Assembly (NCBI GenBank): GCA_018433765.1
Contig: JAHDQO010000002.1
Coordinates: forward strand, 215,874 to 279,873
Reading direction: 5' to 3'
Length of the DNA: 64,000 bases
Origin: Tissierellales bacterium
GTDB lineage: Bacteria; Bacillota; Clostridia; Tissierellales; Sedimentibacteraceae
This document shows positions 42,123 through 53,762 of the stretch, piece after piece. Both the position numbers and the translations under genes were made by a program. The notes below the pieces were generated by a model that had not been told where the DNA came from, did no database searches, and saw only the letters and a list, made by a program, of their open reading frames with translations. How positions within the stretch are numbered: position 1 is the first letter of the stretch; every line of letters begins with the position of its first letter.

Positions 42123-44072
42123 TTATTCTTTTTTTATGTATAAAATATCATTTTTCAATGCATATTGAATATTTGTGACTTTAGAAATCTCATAAAAAAT
42201 AGTTATTACTTCTTTTACAGTTACATTGATATTATATATATTATTTAATTTTTCTACAAGAGAAAAAATTTCAGTTTTAAATATTTTAGAATTAGTATTC
42301 TCTATTATTTTAGTTATAGCTTCTTTTTTAACATCATTATTAGTAACTTGCCTGTATTTAATATCTTGTGAAGATTTAATTTCTTGCAAGATTATTTGCA
42401 TTTCTTCTCTTCCATTAAAAACATTTTTATTAAGATTTACAACTAGTGTTTCAGGGGAAACTAATAAATATTCTAACATATTTATTTTATTAAAAGCAAC
42501 TGCATTTATTTTAGCAGTCTTCTTATCATTACATACTAAAAATTTAATATGATTTCTATTTTTACCTATTTTTTTTATATTGCATATATCAAAATTTCTT
42601 ATTGCAAAAGATGGCTTTGGATTACCACAGCCAAATGGTTCTAACTTATTTAATTCAGTACTTAAATTTTCAGTTATATCATTTATTTCTATAAAAGCAT
42701 CAGCTTGTACTTTTTTTAATAAATTCAAATTTCTTATTTTATCGTCTGCGTATTTATTTACTTCATATGCAAATATTTCTATATTTTCCTCTTTAATAGT
42801 TAATCCTGCTGCAAGTTTATGTCCTCCATATTTCATTAATAATTTTTCTACATTGTTTAAAGTTTCATACATATCTAAATACGAAAGACTTCTTGCTGAA
42901 GCTTTACCTATGCTTTTTTTTATAGATATTACTATTGAAGGTTTATTATATTTTTCTGTTATTCTCGAAGCCACTATCCCTATAACGCCTTCATGCCAGT
43001 TTTGACCTGACACTATTATAATATTGTTTTTATAGAGTCTATTCTTTTCTATATTTTTAACTGCTTCTTCAAATATTTCTACTTCTATTTCTTTTCTATT
43101 ATTATTTAAACAGTTAAGTTCTTCAGCTATTTTATCAGCTATTTTCATATTATTTGTTGTTAAAAGCTCTACTGCTTTTTCAGCATTACTCATTCTACCA
43201 GCTGCATTTATCCTTGGTGCAATAATAAACCCAATATGAAAAGATTCAATTTCATCTATATTTAACTGTGCTTTTTCTATAAGTTTCTTTAAACCTATGT
43301 TTTTTGTACTTCTTATTGATTTAAGTCCATTATACGCTATTATCCTATTATCATTCTTAAGTTCTACTATATCAGCAATAGTTCCTAAACTAGCTAATTC
43401 TAGTAATTTATCTTCAATATGTTCTAAATTGATTTTCTTGCTAAGTTCTCTCAAGAATTTAAAAGTTAGCCCAGCTGCACATAAGTTTTTATTTCTTGAC
43501 TTACATTCTTTCTGCTTTGGATTAATTACGGCAACCGCTTCTGGTATTACCTCTGGACATTTGTGATGATCAATTATTATTACATCCACTCCATATTTAT
43601 TAATTTCATTTATAGCTTCATAGTTTGAAATACCACAATCAACTGTTATAAGTAATGAAAAATCTTGATTCTTTAAATTTTTAACAAATTTATCACTAAT
43701 ACCATACCCTTCTGTTTCTCTATCTGGTATGTAATATGTTATATTAGCATTAATTTCCCTTAAAAAAATAACGAACTGACTAATTGAAGTAACACCATCA
43801 ACATCATAATCTCCATATACTATAATGTTTTCATTATTTTTAATTGCGTCTTTCAATCTTTCAGTTCCTTTAACTAAATCTTTATAATTAGTACTTTTTT
43901 CAAAATTATTAAAGTTAGGATTTAAGAAAGCTGTCACGTCCTCTATTTTAGATAATTCTCTATTAAGTATGACCTTGGCAGCTATTTCAGAAATGTTAAA
44001 ATGATTGCTTATCTCACTAATTTTATATTTGTCATAATTGTTTACTGTAAGTTGTATATTATTCTTTCTCAT
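42123..44072 (-). CDS. recJ: Single-stranded-DNA-specific exonuclease RecJ
   Basis: This 5'-3' ssDNA exonuclease of the DHH phosphoesterase family has the metal motifs IVYGDYDVDGVTS (near 93), LITVDCGISN, VIIIDHHKCPE and AINPKQ-type context, then DHHA1 (HEGVIGIVASRITEKY; YGGHKLAAGLTI) and an OB-fold plus C-terminal region, with about 649 aa in all. The start is ambiguous: ATG 44072 is used, but GTG 44087 inside the end of the lapA-like gene is possible. It acts in repair and recombination. Confidence 0.93.
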   Translation of the reverse strand: MRKNNIQLTVNNYDKYKISEISNHFNISEIAAKVILNRELSKIEDVTAFLNPNFNNFEKSTNYKDLVKGTERLKDAIKNNENIIVYGDYDVDGVTSISQFVIFLREINANITYYIPDRETEGYGISDKFVKNLKNQDFSLLITVDCGISNYEAINEINKYGVDVIIIDHHKCPEVIPEAVAVINPKQKECKSRNKNLCAAGLTFKFLRELSKKINLEHIEDKLLELASLGTIADIVELKNDNRIIAYNGLKSIRSTKNIGLKKLIEKAQLNIDEIESFHIGFIIAPRINAAGRMSNAEKAVELLTTNNMKIADKIAEELNCLNNNRKEIEVEIFEEAVKNIEKNRLYKNNIIIVSGQNWHEGVIGIVASRITEKYNKPSIVISIKKSIGKASARSLSYLDMYETLNNVEKLLMKYGGHKLAAGLTIKEENIEIFAYEVNKYADDKIRNLNLLKKVQADAFIEINDITENLSTELNKLEPFGCGNPKPSFAIRNFDICNIKKIGKNRNHIKFLVCNDKKTAKINAVAFNKINMLEYLLVSPETLVVNLNKNVFNGREEMQIILQEIKSSQDIKYRQVTNNDVKKEAITKIIENTNSKIFKTEIFSLVEKLNNIYNINVTVKEVITIFYEISKVTNIQYALKNDILYIKKE

Positions 44073-44538
44073 CTTCTTCTTCAGCACCTGTCTCGTCGCT
44101 ATTATCTATTATGTTATTATCTGAATATTCATTAATCTTCTCTATATTACTTTTTATATCTTCTTGTTCCTTTGGAAGCTGTTCTATCTCATCCTCTAGT
44201 TTCTCAATTTCTGATTTTAAATCTGTATTAAACGTTTCAAGTTTCTTATTCTCTTGTTCTAGTTTCTTAATATTTTCTACAAAAGTTTCTTTTTCTTCTT
44301 CTAAGAAACTAATTTTTTTATTTAAATCTTTTATATTCATAGCTCTCTTAAAACGTCTAAATAATCCCAAAGCTCCTGCTATTATTGCACCTAATCCAAC
44401 AGAAATTAATATAACTAATGCTTGTGATACTTTATAACTAGCAAAAAATAAATCAACTGAAACTATATCTCCGTTCTGTATTGCAAATATCGCAATAAAT
44501 ACTGATAATAATAATACTAATATAAAACCTAATTGCAT
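44059..44538 (-). CDS. LapA-domain membrane protein with coiled-coil tail
   Basis: This 159-aa protein has two N-terminal membrane helices (about 3-20 and 38-58) of the DUF1049/LapA type, a basic loop RRFKRAMNIKD, then a long coiled coil (about 70-135: KKISFLEEEKETFVENIKKLEQENKKL) and a strongly acidic tail. LapA-type proteins sit in the membrane; no precise role is known for the Gram-positive ones. It precedes recJ and overlaps it by 14 bases. AAGGAGTGAG precedes the ATG. Confidence 0.85.
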   Translation of the reverse strand: MQLGFILVLLLSVFIAIFAIQNGDIVSVDLFFASYKVSQALVILISVGLGAIIAGALGLFRRFKRAMNIKDLNKKISFLEEEKETFVENIKKLEQENKKLETFNTDLKSEIEKLEDEIEQLPKEQEDIKSNIEKINEYSDNNIIDNSDETGAEEEDEKE

Positions 44539-44620
44539 AGTCTCACTCCTTATATTTTTTCTCTATGTGCCTTGTCTTATTTATTATACTATATTTTAAG
44601 GATAAACTTCTACAAATCAT

Positions 44621-44656
44621 AAAAAATTAATTGCAGAATACTGCAATTAATTTTTT
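44621..44656 (-). terminator. Terminator after secF
   Basis: A 16-base-pair perfect repeat (AATTAATTGCAG core with A/T ends) around loop TATT ends in TTTTTT on the minus strand. Its 5' arm lies in the last secF codons. Confidence 0.85.
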
Positions 44657-45546
44657 GTTCTATTTGGATTATAATAATTAACCTTTCCATTTCTAGTAGT
44701 TAAAAAATACCAAACAGGACTTGCAATAAATACTGAAGAATAAGTACCTGCAACAACACCAACTATTAACGGTAATGCAAAATCTCTTATTGTTTCAACT
44801 CCAAAGATATATAAAGAAGTTATAGCAAGCAATGTGGTAATTGAAGTATTAATTGACCTTATTATTGTTTGACTAATACTTTTGTTAACTATATCTTCAT
44901 AAGTTTCTTTTCTCATTAATTTTATATTTTCTCTTATTCTATCAAATACTACTATTGTATCGTTTATAGAGTATCCAACTATTGTTAACATAGCAGCTAC
45001 AAAAGAACTAGTAACAGGAATTCTTAATATAGCATATACGGCCAATCCAATTAGAACATCATGTATTAAAGCAGTAATTGCAGCAATACCAAACTTAAAT
45101 TCAAATCTATATGTTATATAGAGCAGCATTCCTAAAGTTGCTATTATTACAGAAATAAAGGCTTTATTTCTAATTTCATCTCCCATAGACGGACCAAATT
45201 TTCTTTGATTAATTAATGACTCATCAGTTAGATTAAATTTCTCTTTAAATTCATTAAACAAATTTAACCTCTCTTCATTAGTCATATTTACTGTAGTTTT
45301 AATAATAATCTGGGTCTGAGTTTCTCCAGCATGTACTATGCTAGCATTTGTATCTATTTCATCCATTACTTCTCTTATGTCTTCAACCGTCATTTTTTGT
45401 CCAAATTCTATTTGCAATAATGTTCCACCAGTAAAATCTATTCCTAAATTTAAACCTTTAGTAGCAGCAAATATTAATCCTAATACTATTATAACAATTG
45501 AAATCATTGAAAATATTTTAACGTTTTTTATTATATTTAATTTCAT
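44647..45546 (-). CDS. secF: Protein-export membrane protein SecF
   Basis: This 299-aa RND-type subunit works with SecD to use the ion gradient during protein export. It shows the first helix (about 11-28), NLGIDFTGGTLLQIEF, the extracytoplasmic P4-like domain, and the five C-terminal helices with IVGYSINDTIVVFDRIREN and RSINTSITTLLAI. It starts 12 bases after secD, with AAGGAGGCGG ahead. Confidence 0.97.
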   Translation of the reverse strand: MKLNIIKNVKIFSMISIVIIVLGLIFAATKGLNLGIDFTGGTLLQIEFGQKMTVEDIREVMDEIDTNASIVHAGETQTQIIIKTTVNMTNEERLNLFNEFKEKFNLTDESLINQRKFGPSMGDEIRNKAFISVIIATLGMLLYITYRFEFKFGIAAITALIHDVLIGLAVYAILRIPVTSSFVAAMLTIVGYSINDTIVVFDRIRENIKLMRKETYEDIVNKSISQTIIRSINTSITTLLAITSLYIFGVETIRDFALPLIVGVVAGTYSSVFIASPVWYFLTTRNGKVNYYNPNRTKN

Positions 45547-45558
45547 ATTGCCGCCTCC

Positions 45559-46809
45559 TTAAACACCGAAAAACTTTTTATTTTTAGTTAACTGCATATC
45601 TATCAACAGTTTTAATATAAACCTTGTAATAAAAACAGCAGTTATAAATGATACTACCAAACCTATTAATAAAGTTACAGCAAAACCTTTTATTGAACCG
45701 GTTCCAAAGAAAAATAAAACTAAACCTGCAATAAAAGTTGTTACATTTGCATCAATTATTGTGGTTAATGCTCGTTTAAATCCAGAATTAGCAGCAACTC
45801 GTATAGATTTCCCTAGTTTCAATTCTTCTTTAATTCTTTCAAATATTACAACATTTGCATCTACTGCCATACCTATAGATAATATTAATCCTGCAATACC
45901 TGGTAAAGTAAGTTTTGCATTAAGATATATCATTACTCCTAACACTATTAATATGTAAATTGTTAGAGCGATATCTGCTGCAATACCAGGTATTCTATAT
46001 AATAGTATCATAAAAATGAAAATTAAAACTAGACCAATTAAAGCAGCCTTAATACTTCTATCTAAAGATTCAATACCCAAAGTAGGTCCAATAACTGAAA
46101 TTTCTAATTCTTCTAATTCCATTGGTAAAGCACCAGCTCTAATAAGGTTAGCTAAATTGCTTGCTTCATCTACAGTAAAATTACCTTCTATTATACTTTT
46201 ACCATCTCTAATAATTGCATTTACAACAGGATATGATATTGTTTCGCCGTCTAAAACTATATAAATAATCTTATCTTCATCTTTTGTTTTTGGAAATAAT
46301 TCTTCTGTTTTTTGTTCGAATTTCTTAGCACCTTCGCTATCAAACTCTAATGAAACTACAAGTTCATTGTTACTATATTGTACTTCTGAATTTTTTACGT
46401 TTTCACCTGTTAACACAACATTTCCATCAGGATCAATAAATTCAAGTTGTGCAGTTTTTCCAATCATATCAATTGCTGATTGTGGATCATTAAGACCAGC
46501 TAATTCAATTCTTATTCTGTCTTTGTCTTCTAATGTAATATTAGGTTCAGAAACTCCAAGCCCATTAACTCTTTGTTCAATAATAGCTTTTGTTTCCTGC
46601 ATTTTTTTATCTAATTCTTCTCCTGTAACATCAGTTTTTGCTTCAAGTACTACATATACTCCACCAGCTAAGTCAAGACCTAAATCAAGTTCATCTCTTA
46701 TAGGCATAAATTCATATGCACCAATATCAAGTCCAAAAACAGCTGTATATGAAATTAATATTACTATGAAAAGAAGTAAAATAAATTTGATAACACTTCT
46801 GTTCTTCAT
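45559..46809 (-). CDS. secD: Protein-export membrane protein SecD
   Basis: This 416-aa protein has an N-terminal helix, LDLGLDLAGGVYVVLEA, the P1-type domain (AIIEQRVNGLGVSEPNI; RIRIELAGLNDPQSAI), and six C-terminal helices with AGLILSIGMAVDANVVIFERIKEEL and the RND-conserved segment FKRALTTIIDANVTTFIAGL. It is shorter than the E. coli protein, as is normal for Firmicutes. It has its own promoter (46839-46867) and is transcribed with secF. Confidence 0.97.
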   Translation of the reverse strand: MKNRSVIKFILLLFIVILISYTAVFGLDIGAYEFMPIRDELDLGLDLAGGVYVVLEAKTDVTGEELDKKMQETKAIIEQRVNGLGVSEPNITLEDKDRIRIELAGLNDPQSAIDMIGKTAQLEFIDPDGNVVLTGENVKNSEVQYSNNELVVSLEFDSEGAKKFEQKTEELFPKTKDEDKIIYIVLDGETISYPVVNAIIRDGKSIIEGNFTVDEASNLANLIRAGALPMELEELEISVIGPTLGIESLDRSIKAALIGLVLIFIFMILLYRIPGIAADIALTIYILIVLGVMIYLNAKLTLPGIAGLILSIGMAVDANVVIFERIKEELKLGKSIRVAANSGFKRALTTIIDANVTTFIAGLVLFFFGTGSIKGFAVTLLIGLVVSFITAVFITRFILKLLIDMQLTKNKKFFGV

Positions 46810-46838
46810 AAATCTTTCCTCCTTAATTTGTCATAAAT

Positions 46839-46867
46839 ATTATATACTTTATAGTTATTTGAGTCAA
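46839..46867 (-). promoter_or_regulatory. Sigma-A promoter for secDF
   Basis: On the minus strand TTGACT (46867-46862), a 17-base spacer and a perfect TATAAT (46844-46839) lie at the stop of the preceding carbonic anhydrase gene, 30 bases before secD. Confidence 0.75.
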
Positions 46868-47373
46868 TTATTAGTGTATAATAATGGATATTTTTCTGCA
46901 TATTTTTTTCCAGACTTTATTGCATCTTCTATATCAGCATCTGTTATTTCTCTTACAATTTTATATGGATTTCCCATAACCAAAACATTTTCAGGTATTT
47001 TTTTGCCCGGAGGTATTAAAGTTCCAGCTGCTATCCAAGAATTTTTACCGATCTCTGCTCCATCCATTATTATTGATCCCATTCCAACGAGAACATTATC
47101 ATTAATTTTGCATCCATGTAATATAGCACTATGTCCAACAGTTACATAATTACCTATCATTATTTCATCTGATTCAGATACATGCAGAACACTAGAGTCC
47201 TGAATATTTGAATATTTGCCAACTGTTATTTTATTAATGTCTCCTCTTAAAACTGCATTAAACCAAATGGTACTTTTCTCTAATAATTCTACATTGCCTA
47301 TTAATGATGCATTTTCAGCTACATAACAAGTTTTGTGTATTTGGGGTTTTTTATCTCCAATTTTAATTATCAT
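46864..47373 (-). CDS. Gamma-class carbonic anhydrase family protein
   Basis: This 169-aa left-handed beta-helix protein has hexapeptide repeats from about residue 13 to 125. The three zinc histidines of the gamma class are in DSSVLHVSES, VTVGHSAILHGC, spaced as expected (H..H....H). The short YrdA/Cam-like type lacks the acidic loop of the classical archaeal enzyme, so activity is not certain. It overlaps the end of the SCIFF maturase gene by 11 bases, a neighbourhood seen in other Clostridia. Confidence 0.88.
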   Translation of the reverse strand: MIIKIGDKKPQIHKTCYVAENASLIGNVELLEKSTIWFNAVLRGDINKITVGKYSNIQDSSVLHVSESDEIMIGNYVTVGHSAILHGCKINDNVLVGMGSIIMDGAEIGKNSWIAAGTLIPPGKKIPENVLVMGNPYKIVREITDADIEDAIKSGKKYAEKYPLLYTNN

Positions 47374-48712
47374 TCATACACTCCTCTTTTGCTTTTATCA
47401 TTATTGAGCATTCTATTCTTTTCTTTTCTAGTTCACATGCAATATCAAATGGCTCATTTATATCATGATTAAAATTATAGGCATTTGCATGACATCCACC
47501 ACTACAATAATATTTTGCCCAACAATTTTTACATTTTTCTTTACTATTTACACTTACACCACTAAACATATTATATATCTTTGGGTCAATAATCCCTTCG
47601 TCTACATCTCCCATAATAAAATCTTCATTTCCTACAAATTGATGGCAAGGATATATGTGACCTTCTGGTGTTACTGCAATATACTCTGTTCCTGCACCAC
47701 AACCTACAGACTTTTTATATAAACATGGTCCATCATTTAAATCAATATTGAAATGAAAGAAACTAAATCTCTTATCTTCTTTTTTTCTAGATTTAAGATA
47801 TTCTAAAGCTAATTTTTCATATTCCTTTTTAATTACTTCAATATGCTCTTCTCTAAGTGCATATTCTTCTTGAGGATCTGTTACTACAGGCTCGATTGAT
47901 ATACTCTTAAATCCTAAATCTCTCATATGCTTAACATCATTTGTAAAATCCAAGTTTTTGTTTGTAAATGTACCTCTTGCAAAATATGTTTCACCATTTC
48001 TTTTATTAACAATATTCTGAAAATTTTTAACAATTATATCGTAGCTTCCTTGATTATTTACTGTCTTTCTCATATTATCATTAATTTCTTTTCTTCCATC
48101 TAAGCTCAACACAACATTAACAAAGTTCTTATTAATATAATCTATTTTATCATCATCAAGAAGTACGCCATTTGTAGTTATAGTAAATCTAAAATTCTTA
48201 TTTTTTTCTTTTTCAATTTTTCTTCCATATTCCACTAGTCTTTTAACTGTATCAAAATTCATAAGCGGTTCACCACCAAAAAAATCAACTTCTAGATTTC
48301 TTCTATTCCCTGAATTTTGAATTAAAAAGTCAAAAGCTTTTTTCCCAACTTCAAAAGGCATTAAACACCTTTTACCCCCAAAGTCGCCTTGTGAAGCAAA
48401 GCAGTAATCACACTTTAAATTGCAATCATGAGCAACATTCAAGCATAGAGCTTTAAAAACAGGTTTTATTTTATTTTTTAAAATAACTTCCTCACTATAA
48501 AGCATCTTGTTATCTATAAGATATTGAATTTCTTTTAATGCTTCATTTATATTTTCTTTAGTATATTTATCACTTAACTTTTCTAATTTATATTTGTCTT
48601 TAAAGCTATCTTCTTTTAATAAATCATACGTAATATCGTCAAGTATATGTACTGAACCACTATTAGTGTCTACTGCTGCATTAACATCATTAAGTTTGAA
48701 AACATGTACCAT
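47363..48712 (-). CDS. scfB: SCIFF ranthipeptide thioether maturase (radical SAM/SPASM)
   Basis: This 449-aa enzyme installs thioether bonds from Cys to carbons of neighbouring residues in the SCIFF peptide encoded at 48897-49037. An N-terminal peptide-binding (RRE/PqqD-like) domain (about 1-75) precedes the radical SAM cluster CNLKCDYC (Cys97, 101, 104), FFGGEPLMNF, and the SPASM auxiliary cluster region (GCGAGTEYIAVTPEGHIYPC near 325-350 and CKNCWAKYYCSGGCHANAYN near 393-415). It has its own promoter (48776-48803) in addition to any read-through from the peptide gene. Confidence 0.95.
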   Translation of the reverse strand: MVHVFKLNDVNAAVDTNSGSVHILDDITYDLLKEDSFKDKYKLEKLSDKYTKENINEALKEIQYLIDNKMLYSEEVILKNKIKPVFKALCLNVAHDCNLKCDYCFASQGDFGGKRCLMPFEVGKKAFDFLIQNSGNRRNLEVDFFGGEPLMNFDTVKRLVEYGRKIEKEKNKNFRFTITTNGVLLDDDKIDYINKNFVNVVLSLDGRKEINDNMRKTVNNQGSYDIIVKNFQNIVNKRNGETYFARGTFTNKNLDFTNDVKHMRDLGFKSISIEPVVTDPQEEYALREEHIEVIKKEYEKLALEYLKSRKKEDKRFSFFHFNIDLNDGPCLYKKSVGCGAGTEYIAVTPEGHIYPCHQFVGNEDFIMGDVDEGIIDPKIYNMFSGVSVNSKEKCKNCWAKYYCSGGCHANAYNFNHDINEPFDIACELEKKRIECSIMIKAKEECMNDN

Positions 48713-48775
48713 ACAATTTTACCTCCTTAAGTCTTTATTTCACTTGCTTAAAAGTTTACAAATGTACGCTTTGAT

Positions 48776-48803
48776 ATTATATCATTCTTTAGTTAAATAT
48801 CAA
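48776..48803 (-). promoter_or_regulatory. Sigma-A promoter for the SCIFF maturase
   Basis: On the minus strand TTGATA (48803-48798), a 16-base spacer and TATAAT (48781-48776) lie between the SCIFF terminator and the maturase ATG, so the enzyme can be made independently of its peptide. Confidence 0.65.
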
Positions 48804-48863
48804 GATAAAATTTATATATATATTACTATCACTTTTCATAAGAATAATTAACATTTCTTACAA

Positions 48864-48891
48864 TAAAAAAAGTAGTGGTGAGTACCACTAC
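48864..48891 (-). terminator. Terminator after the SCIFF peptide gene
   Basis: The repeat GTAGTGGT-ACTC-ACCACTAC with a run of Ts on the minus strand lies 5 bases past the SCIFF stop codon. It would keep peptide transcripts far more abundant than maturase transcripts. Confidence 0.9.
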
Positions 48892-48896
48892 AGCTA

Positions 48897-49037
48897 TTAG
48901 TTATTTTCACATTTTTGGTTGCCTACAGTACATGATGTTTTGCATGCTGACTGGCAAGATGTTTGACATTCACCACAGCCTTTATTATTTAAATTATCTG
49001 TTAATTTTGATTTAGTTAAAGTTTTTATATGTTTCAT
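48897..49037 (-). CDS. scfA: SCIFF family ranthipeptide precursor (six Cys in forty-five)
   Basis: This 46-aa precursor starts at ATG 49037, with GGGAGGAT upstream. A basic leader (MKHIKTLTKSKLTDNLNNKG) is followed by a core CGECQTSCQSACKTSC and a last Cys at 43: six cysteines at 21, 24, 28, 32, 36 and 43. This is the hallmark of SCIFF, the near-universal clostridial ranthipeptide. The maturase gene lies 184 bases downstream. The modified product and its role are not fully settled; signalling roles have been proposed in other Clostridia. Confidence 0.95.
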   Translation of the reverse strand: MKHIKTLTKSKLTDNLNNKGCGECQTSCQSACKTSCTVGNQKCENN

Positions 49038-49150
49038 AATATCCTCCCTTGTCATCTTTTAAATTTTCAAATAGCTAAATATACTTAAGTACTTACTTTA
49101 AATATTTATAACTTATAAATTATATCATAAATATATTTCTTTTAAAAGTA

Positions 49151-49498
49151 CTATTTAGTATTTACTCCAAGAATACCTCCTAATAAACATACAGGAATAT
49201 AAATAAATGACTTATATATACTATCCATTAATTCAACACCCATAATATATTTCATTAAATTTAGAATTACAAAATATGCAACCCACATTTCAACTCCTCT
49301 AATCCATCCATTGCTTTCTACTTTTCTTGCATATAAGAATGAAATTATAATTAATATAATAGGCGTGAAAAATTTATATATTTTATCAAGATTTGCATTC
49401 CCTATTTCAAAATAATTGTATAAACTTATAAAAAACGCTGTAATTAAAACTACTAAACAAAAAATTACAACATACTTTAATAATATAGAAATTTTCAT
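49151..49498 (-). CDS. TIGR04086 family membrane protein
   Basis: This 115-aa protein has four predicted membrane helices (about 8-28, 42-60, 69-88 and 97-113), with little loop sequence. Proteins of the TIGR04086 type occur in Clostridia between yajC and the SCIFF gene, exactly the position here, and their function is unknown. AAAGGGGGATAT precedes the ATG. Context suggests a link to SCIFF export or to the Sec accessory yajC, but nothing in the sequence proves it. Confidence 0.75.
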   Translation of the reverse strand: MKISILLKYVVIFCLVVLITAFFISLYNYFEIGNANLDKIYKFFTPIILIIISFLYARKVESNGWIRGVEMWVAYFVILNLMKYIMGVELMDSIYKSFIYIPVCLLGGILGVNTK

Positions 49499-49545
49499 AA
49501 ATATCCCCCTTTATTTAATAATATTTCTATATTAATTTTTTATAC

Positions 49546-49576
49546 GAAAAAAGAGCCTTTTTTAGCTCTTTTTTTA
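49546..49576 (-). terminator. Terminator after yajC
   Basis: An AAAAAAGAGC stem with an 8-base loop and a GCTCTTTTTT arm follows the yajC stop by 4 bases. It can work on both strands. Confidence 0.8.
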
Positions 49577-49579
49577 GTA

Positions 49580-49920
49580 TCACTCATCTTTTTTTTCATC
49601 TTTTTCAGGCTTTTCTTCTGTTTTTTCTTCTGTTTTCTCTTCTACTTTTTTATTAGCTTTTTTAGAAACACTACCTATTGCCCATTTTCCAAGAGTGATT
49701 CTTTGTTTAGCATGGCTTAATTCAATTACAACAATTTCATCATTTACTTTGACAATTTTACCATGAATTCCACCAATCGTAATTATTTCATCTCCGATTG
49801 TTAAGTTTTGCCTCATAGTGCTAATTTCTTTATCTCTTTTTCTTTGCGGCCTAATAAGCATAAAGTAAAAGACTACAAATATAAGCACCATAAATACTAT
49901 ACTTGTTGTTTGTGGACCCA

Positions 49921-49921
<1 letters not shown>
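49580..49921 (-). CDS. yajC: Preprotein translocase subunit YajC
   Basis: This 113-aa protein has a single N-terminal membrane helix (about 7-23), then the family core LIRPQRKRDKEISTMRQNL, GDEIITIGGIHGKIVKVNDE and ELSHAKQRITLGKWAIGSV. The tail of about 30 Lys/Glu residues, with EEKTEEKTEEK-type repeats, is low complexity. YajC associates with SecDF. Its start overlaps the tgt stop by one base, and the queA-tgt-yajC order is the standard one. Confidence 0.95.
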
Positions 49922-52099
<2,178 letters not shown>

Positions 52100-52103
<4 letters not shown>

Positions 52104-53758
52104 TTTATTTCAACTCCTGAATAATAGTGCTTTAAAATTTCATCATATGTAAATCCTTCTATAGCCATTTGCTTAGCTCCATATTGGCTTAAGCCAATAC
52201 CATGCCCCCAGCCTCTGCCATTAAAATAATATTCTGAAGGATAAGTTAGTGTTTCTTCTTTAGTTTTATCAGATATGAGTGAAGCATTTTCTGATTTTAT
52301 TTCTTTTATACCATCAGCTGAAATTGCTTTTTTACCATAAATTTTGTCTTCAGATTTTTGTTCTACAGTTTTTAGCATTTCCTTATCTTCTTCATTATTA
52401 TCAACATTAACATCGCATGTTGATACAAATGTCTTTTTATTATTATAATCAACATCAAACCATGTACTTAATAAAAAATCATATCCTAAAACTTTTCTAA
52501 TTGTTTCTTTTTGATATTCGATATTTTCACAATCAGTCTCAATTAATGTTTTTAATATTCTATTGTTTTCTGATATCTCTGTCAGTTTAATATCATATAT
52601 CTTATTTGCTTCATTATCATCTTCTTTTAATTTTTCAATGATTTTATCAGTATTCATTATTTTGTTCCATGTTGAATAAGGAGAAATATTTGAATATTCA
52701 TCATCAACACCTCTTACATATGGTAACGAATAGGTCCAAACATTTTCACTGTTTTCAGTTTTGCCTCCACTCGTTGAATGAAAGTATGCATTTATTAAGC
52801 TGCCTGAGTGATATATCATTTCTCCTGCCGTTTCATCAACTGCTTGATTAGAGTTGATTTGTTCACTTTCAAAGCCTCTATAAACTTGACTATTTTGATT
52901 GTCTACCATATCATATCCATAGCTAGCATTTGGATTAATATTTGAAATTGCATAAGTTCTGGCCGCTAATACTTGCGCTTTCAGAGCTTCTATTGGCCAG
53001 CTTGGACTCATTTCATTTGGAATAACACCATAAAGATAACTTTCAACATCTAATCTATTTATTGTAACCAATTTATAGTCTTCAATTATAAAGAAACCAA
53101 TCATTCCTCTGTATTTTTTTCCATCTACATTAACTGCATTCTTTTCCAAATCGTTATCAAAAGAACTTATAAAAATATTATAATCATTATTGTAAGCAAA
53201 TATTACATTATTTAAATCATCATAAATAATTATTCTATCATTATCATCTTTAATTATGTCTGTTTTTATACCTTCACTTTTTAATTGTCTCTTCTTTTCT
53301 GAAGCTTCACTTTCATTTACAAACATTCCTATCCATACTTCAAAATCTTGACTGTTGTAATAAGGGTAAGCTCTTATTCCTTGTTCACTTAATTCTTCAA
53401 TTCTATTTAAAACATCAGCATAAGAATTATAATTATAATCATCTACTTTCAAATGATACGGTCCAATATCTACTTTATTAGAATATGCATTAAAGTATTG
53501 AAAATTATTGTCTTGATCATAGTAAGAGTCAATTCTCACTGCTATTTCTTTTCCTTCAAAATAACAAAGTTCTTCCTCTAAACTATTTTTAAAGTTAAGT
53601 ACTTTGAAATTATTACCTCCAATTTTAACTTGCTCGTTTTCTTGTCTAGGTTTTCTTACTCTAATTCGTACTATATAATCATTTTCTAAACCGTATATTA
53701 CATTAATATTTGTAATAATTATAATTAAAGTTACTAAAGCTATTATTACTTTCCTCAT
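52100..53758 (-). CDS. SpoIID/LytB-domain exported protein
   Basis: This protein of about 552 aa begins with a signal/anchor segment [28 protein letters not shown]-like stretch (about 110-155) precedes the SpoIID domain: [32 protein letters not shown] with the catalytic-type Glu, YHSTSGG-like [14 protein letters not shown], and a terminal [19 protein letters not shown]. The class cleaves denuded glycan strands, in SpoIID during engulfment. The gene is embedded between ruvB and queA; it may be a vegetative paralogue (YxcA/LytB type) rather than spoIID itself. ATG 53758 with GGGTG is chosen over an upstream start inside ruvB. Confidence 0.85.
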
Positions 53759-53762
53759 TTTC

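Noticed and set aside
46367-47149. A 260-codon plus-strand open frame across secD and the carbonic anhydrase gene
   Set aside because: It is antisense to two well-supported genes and crosses their boundary; no ribosome site.
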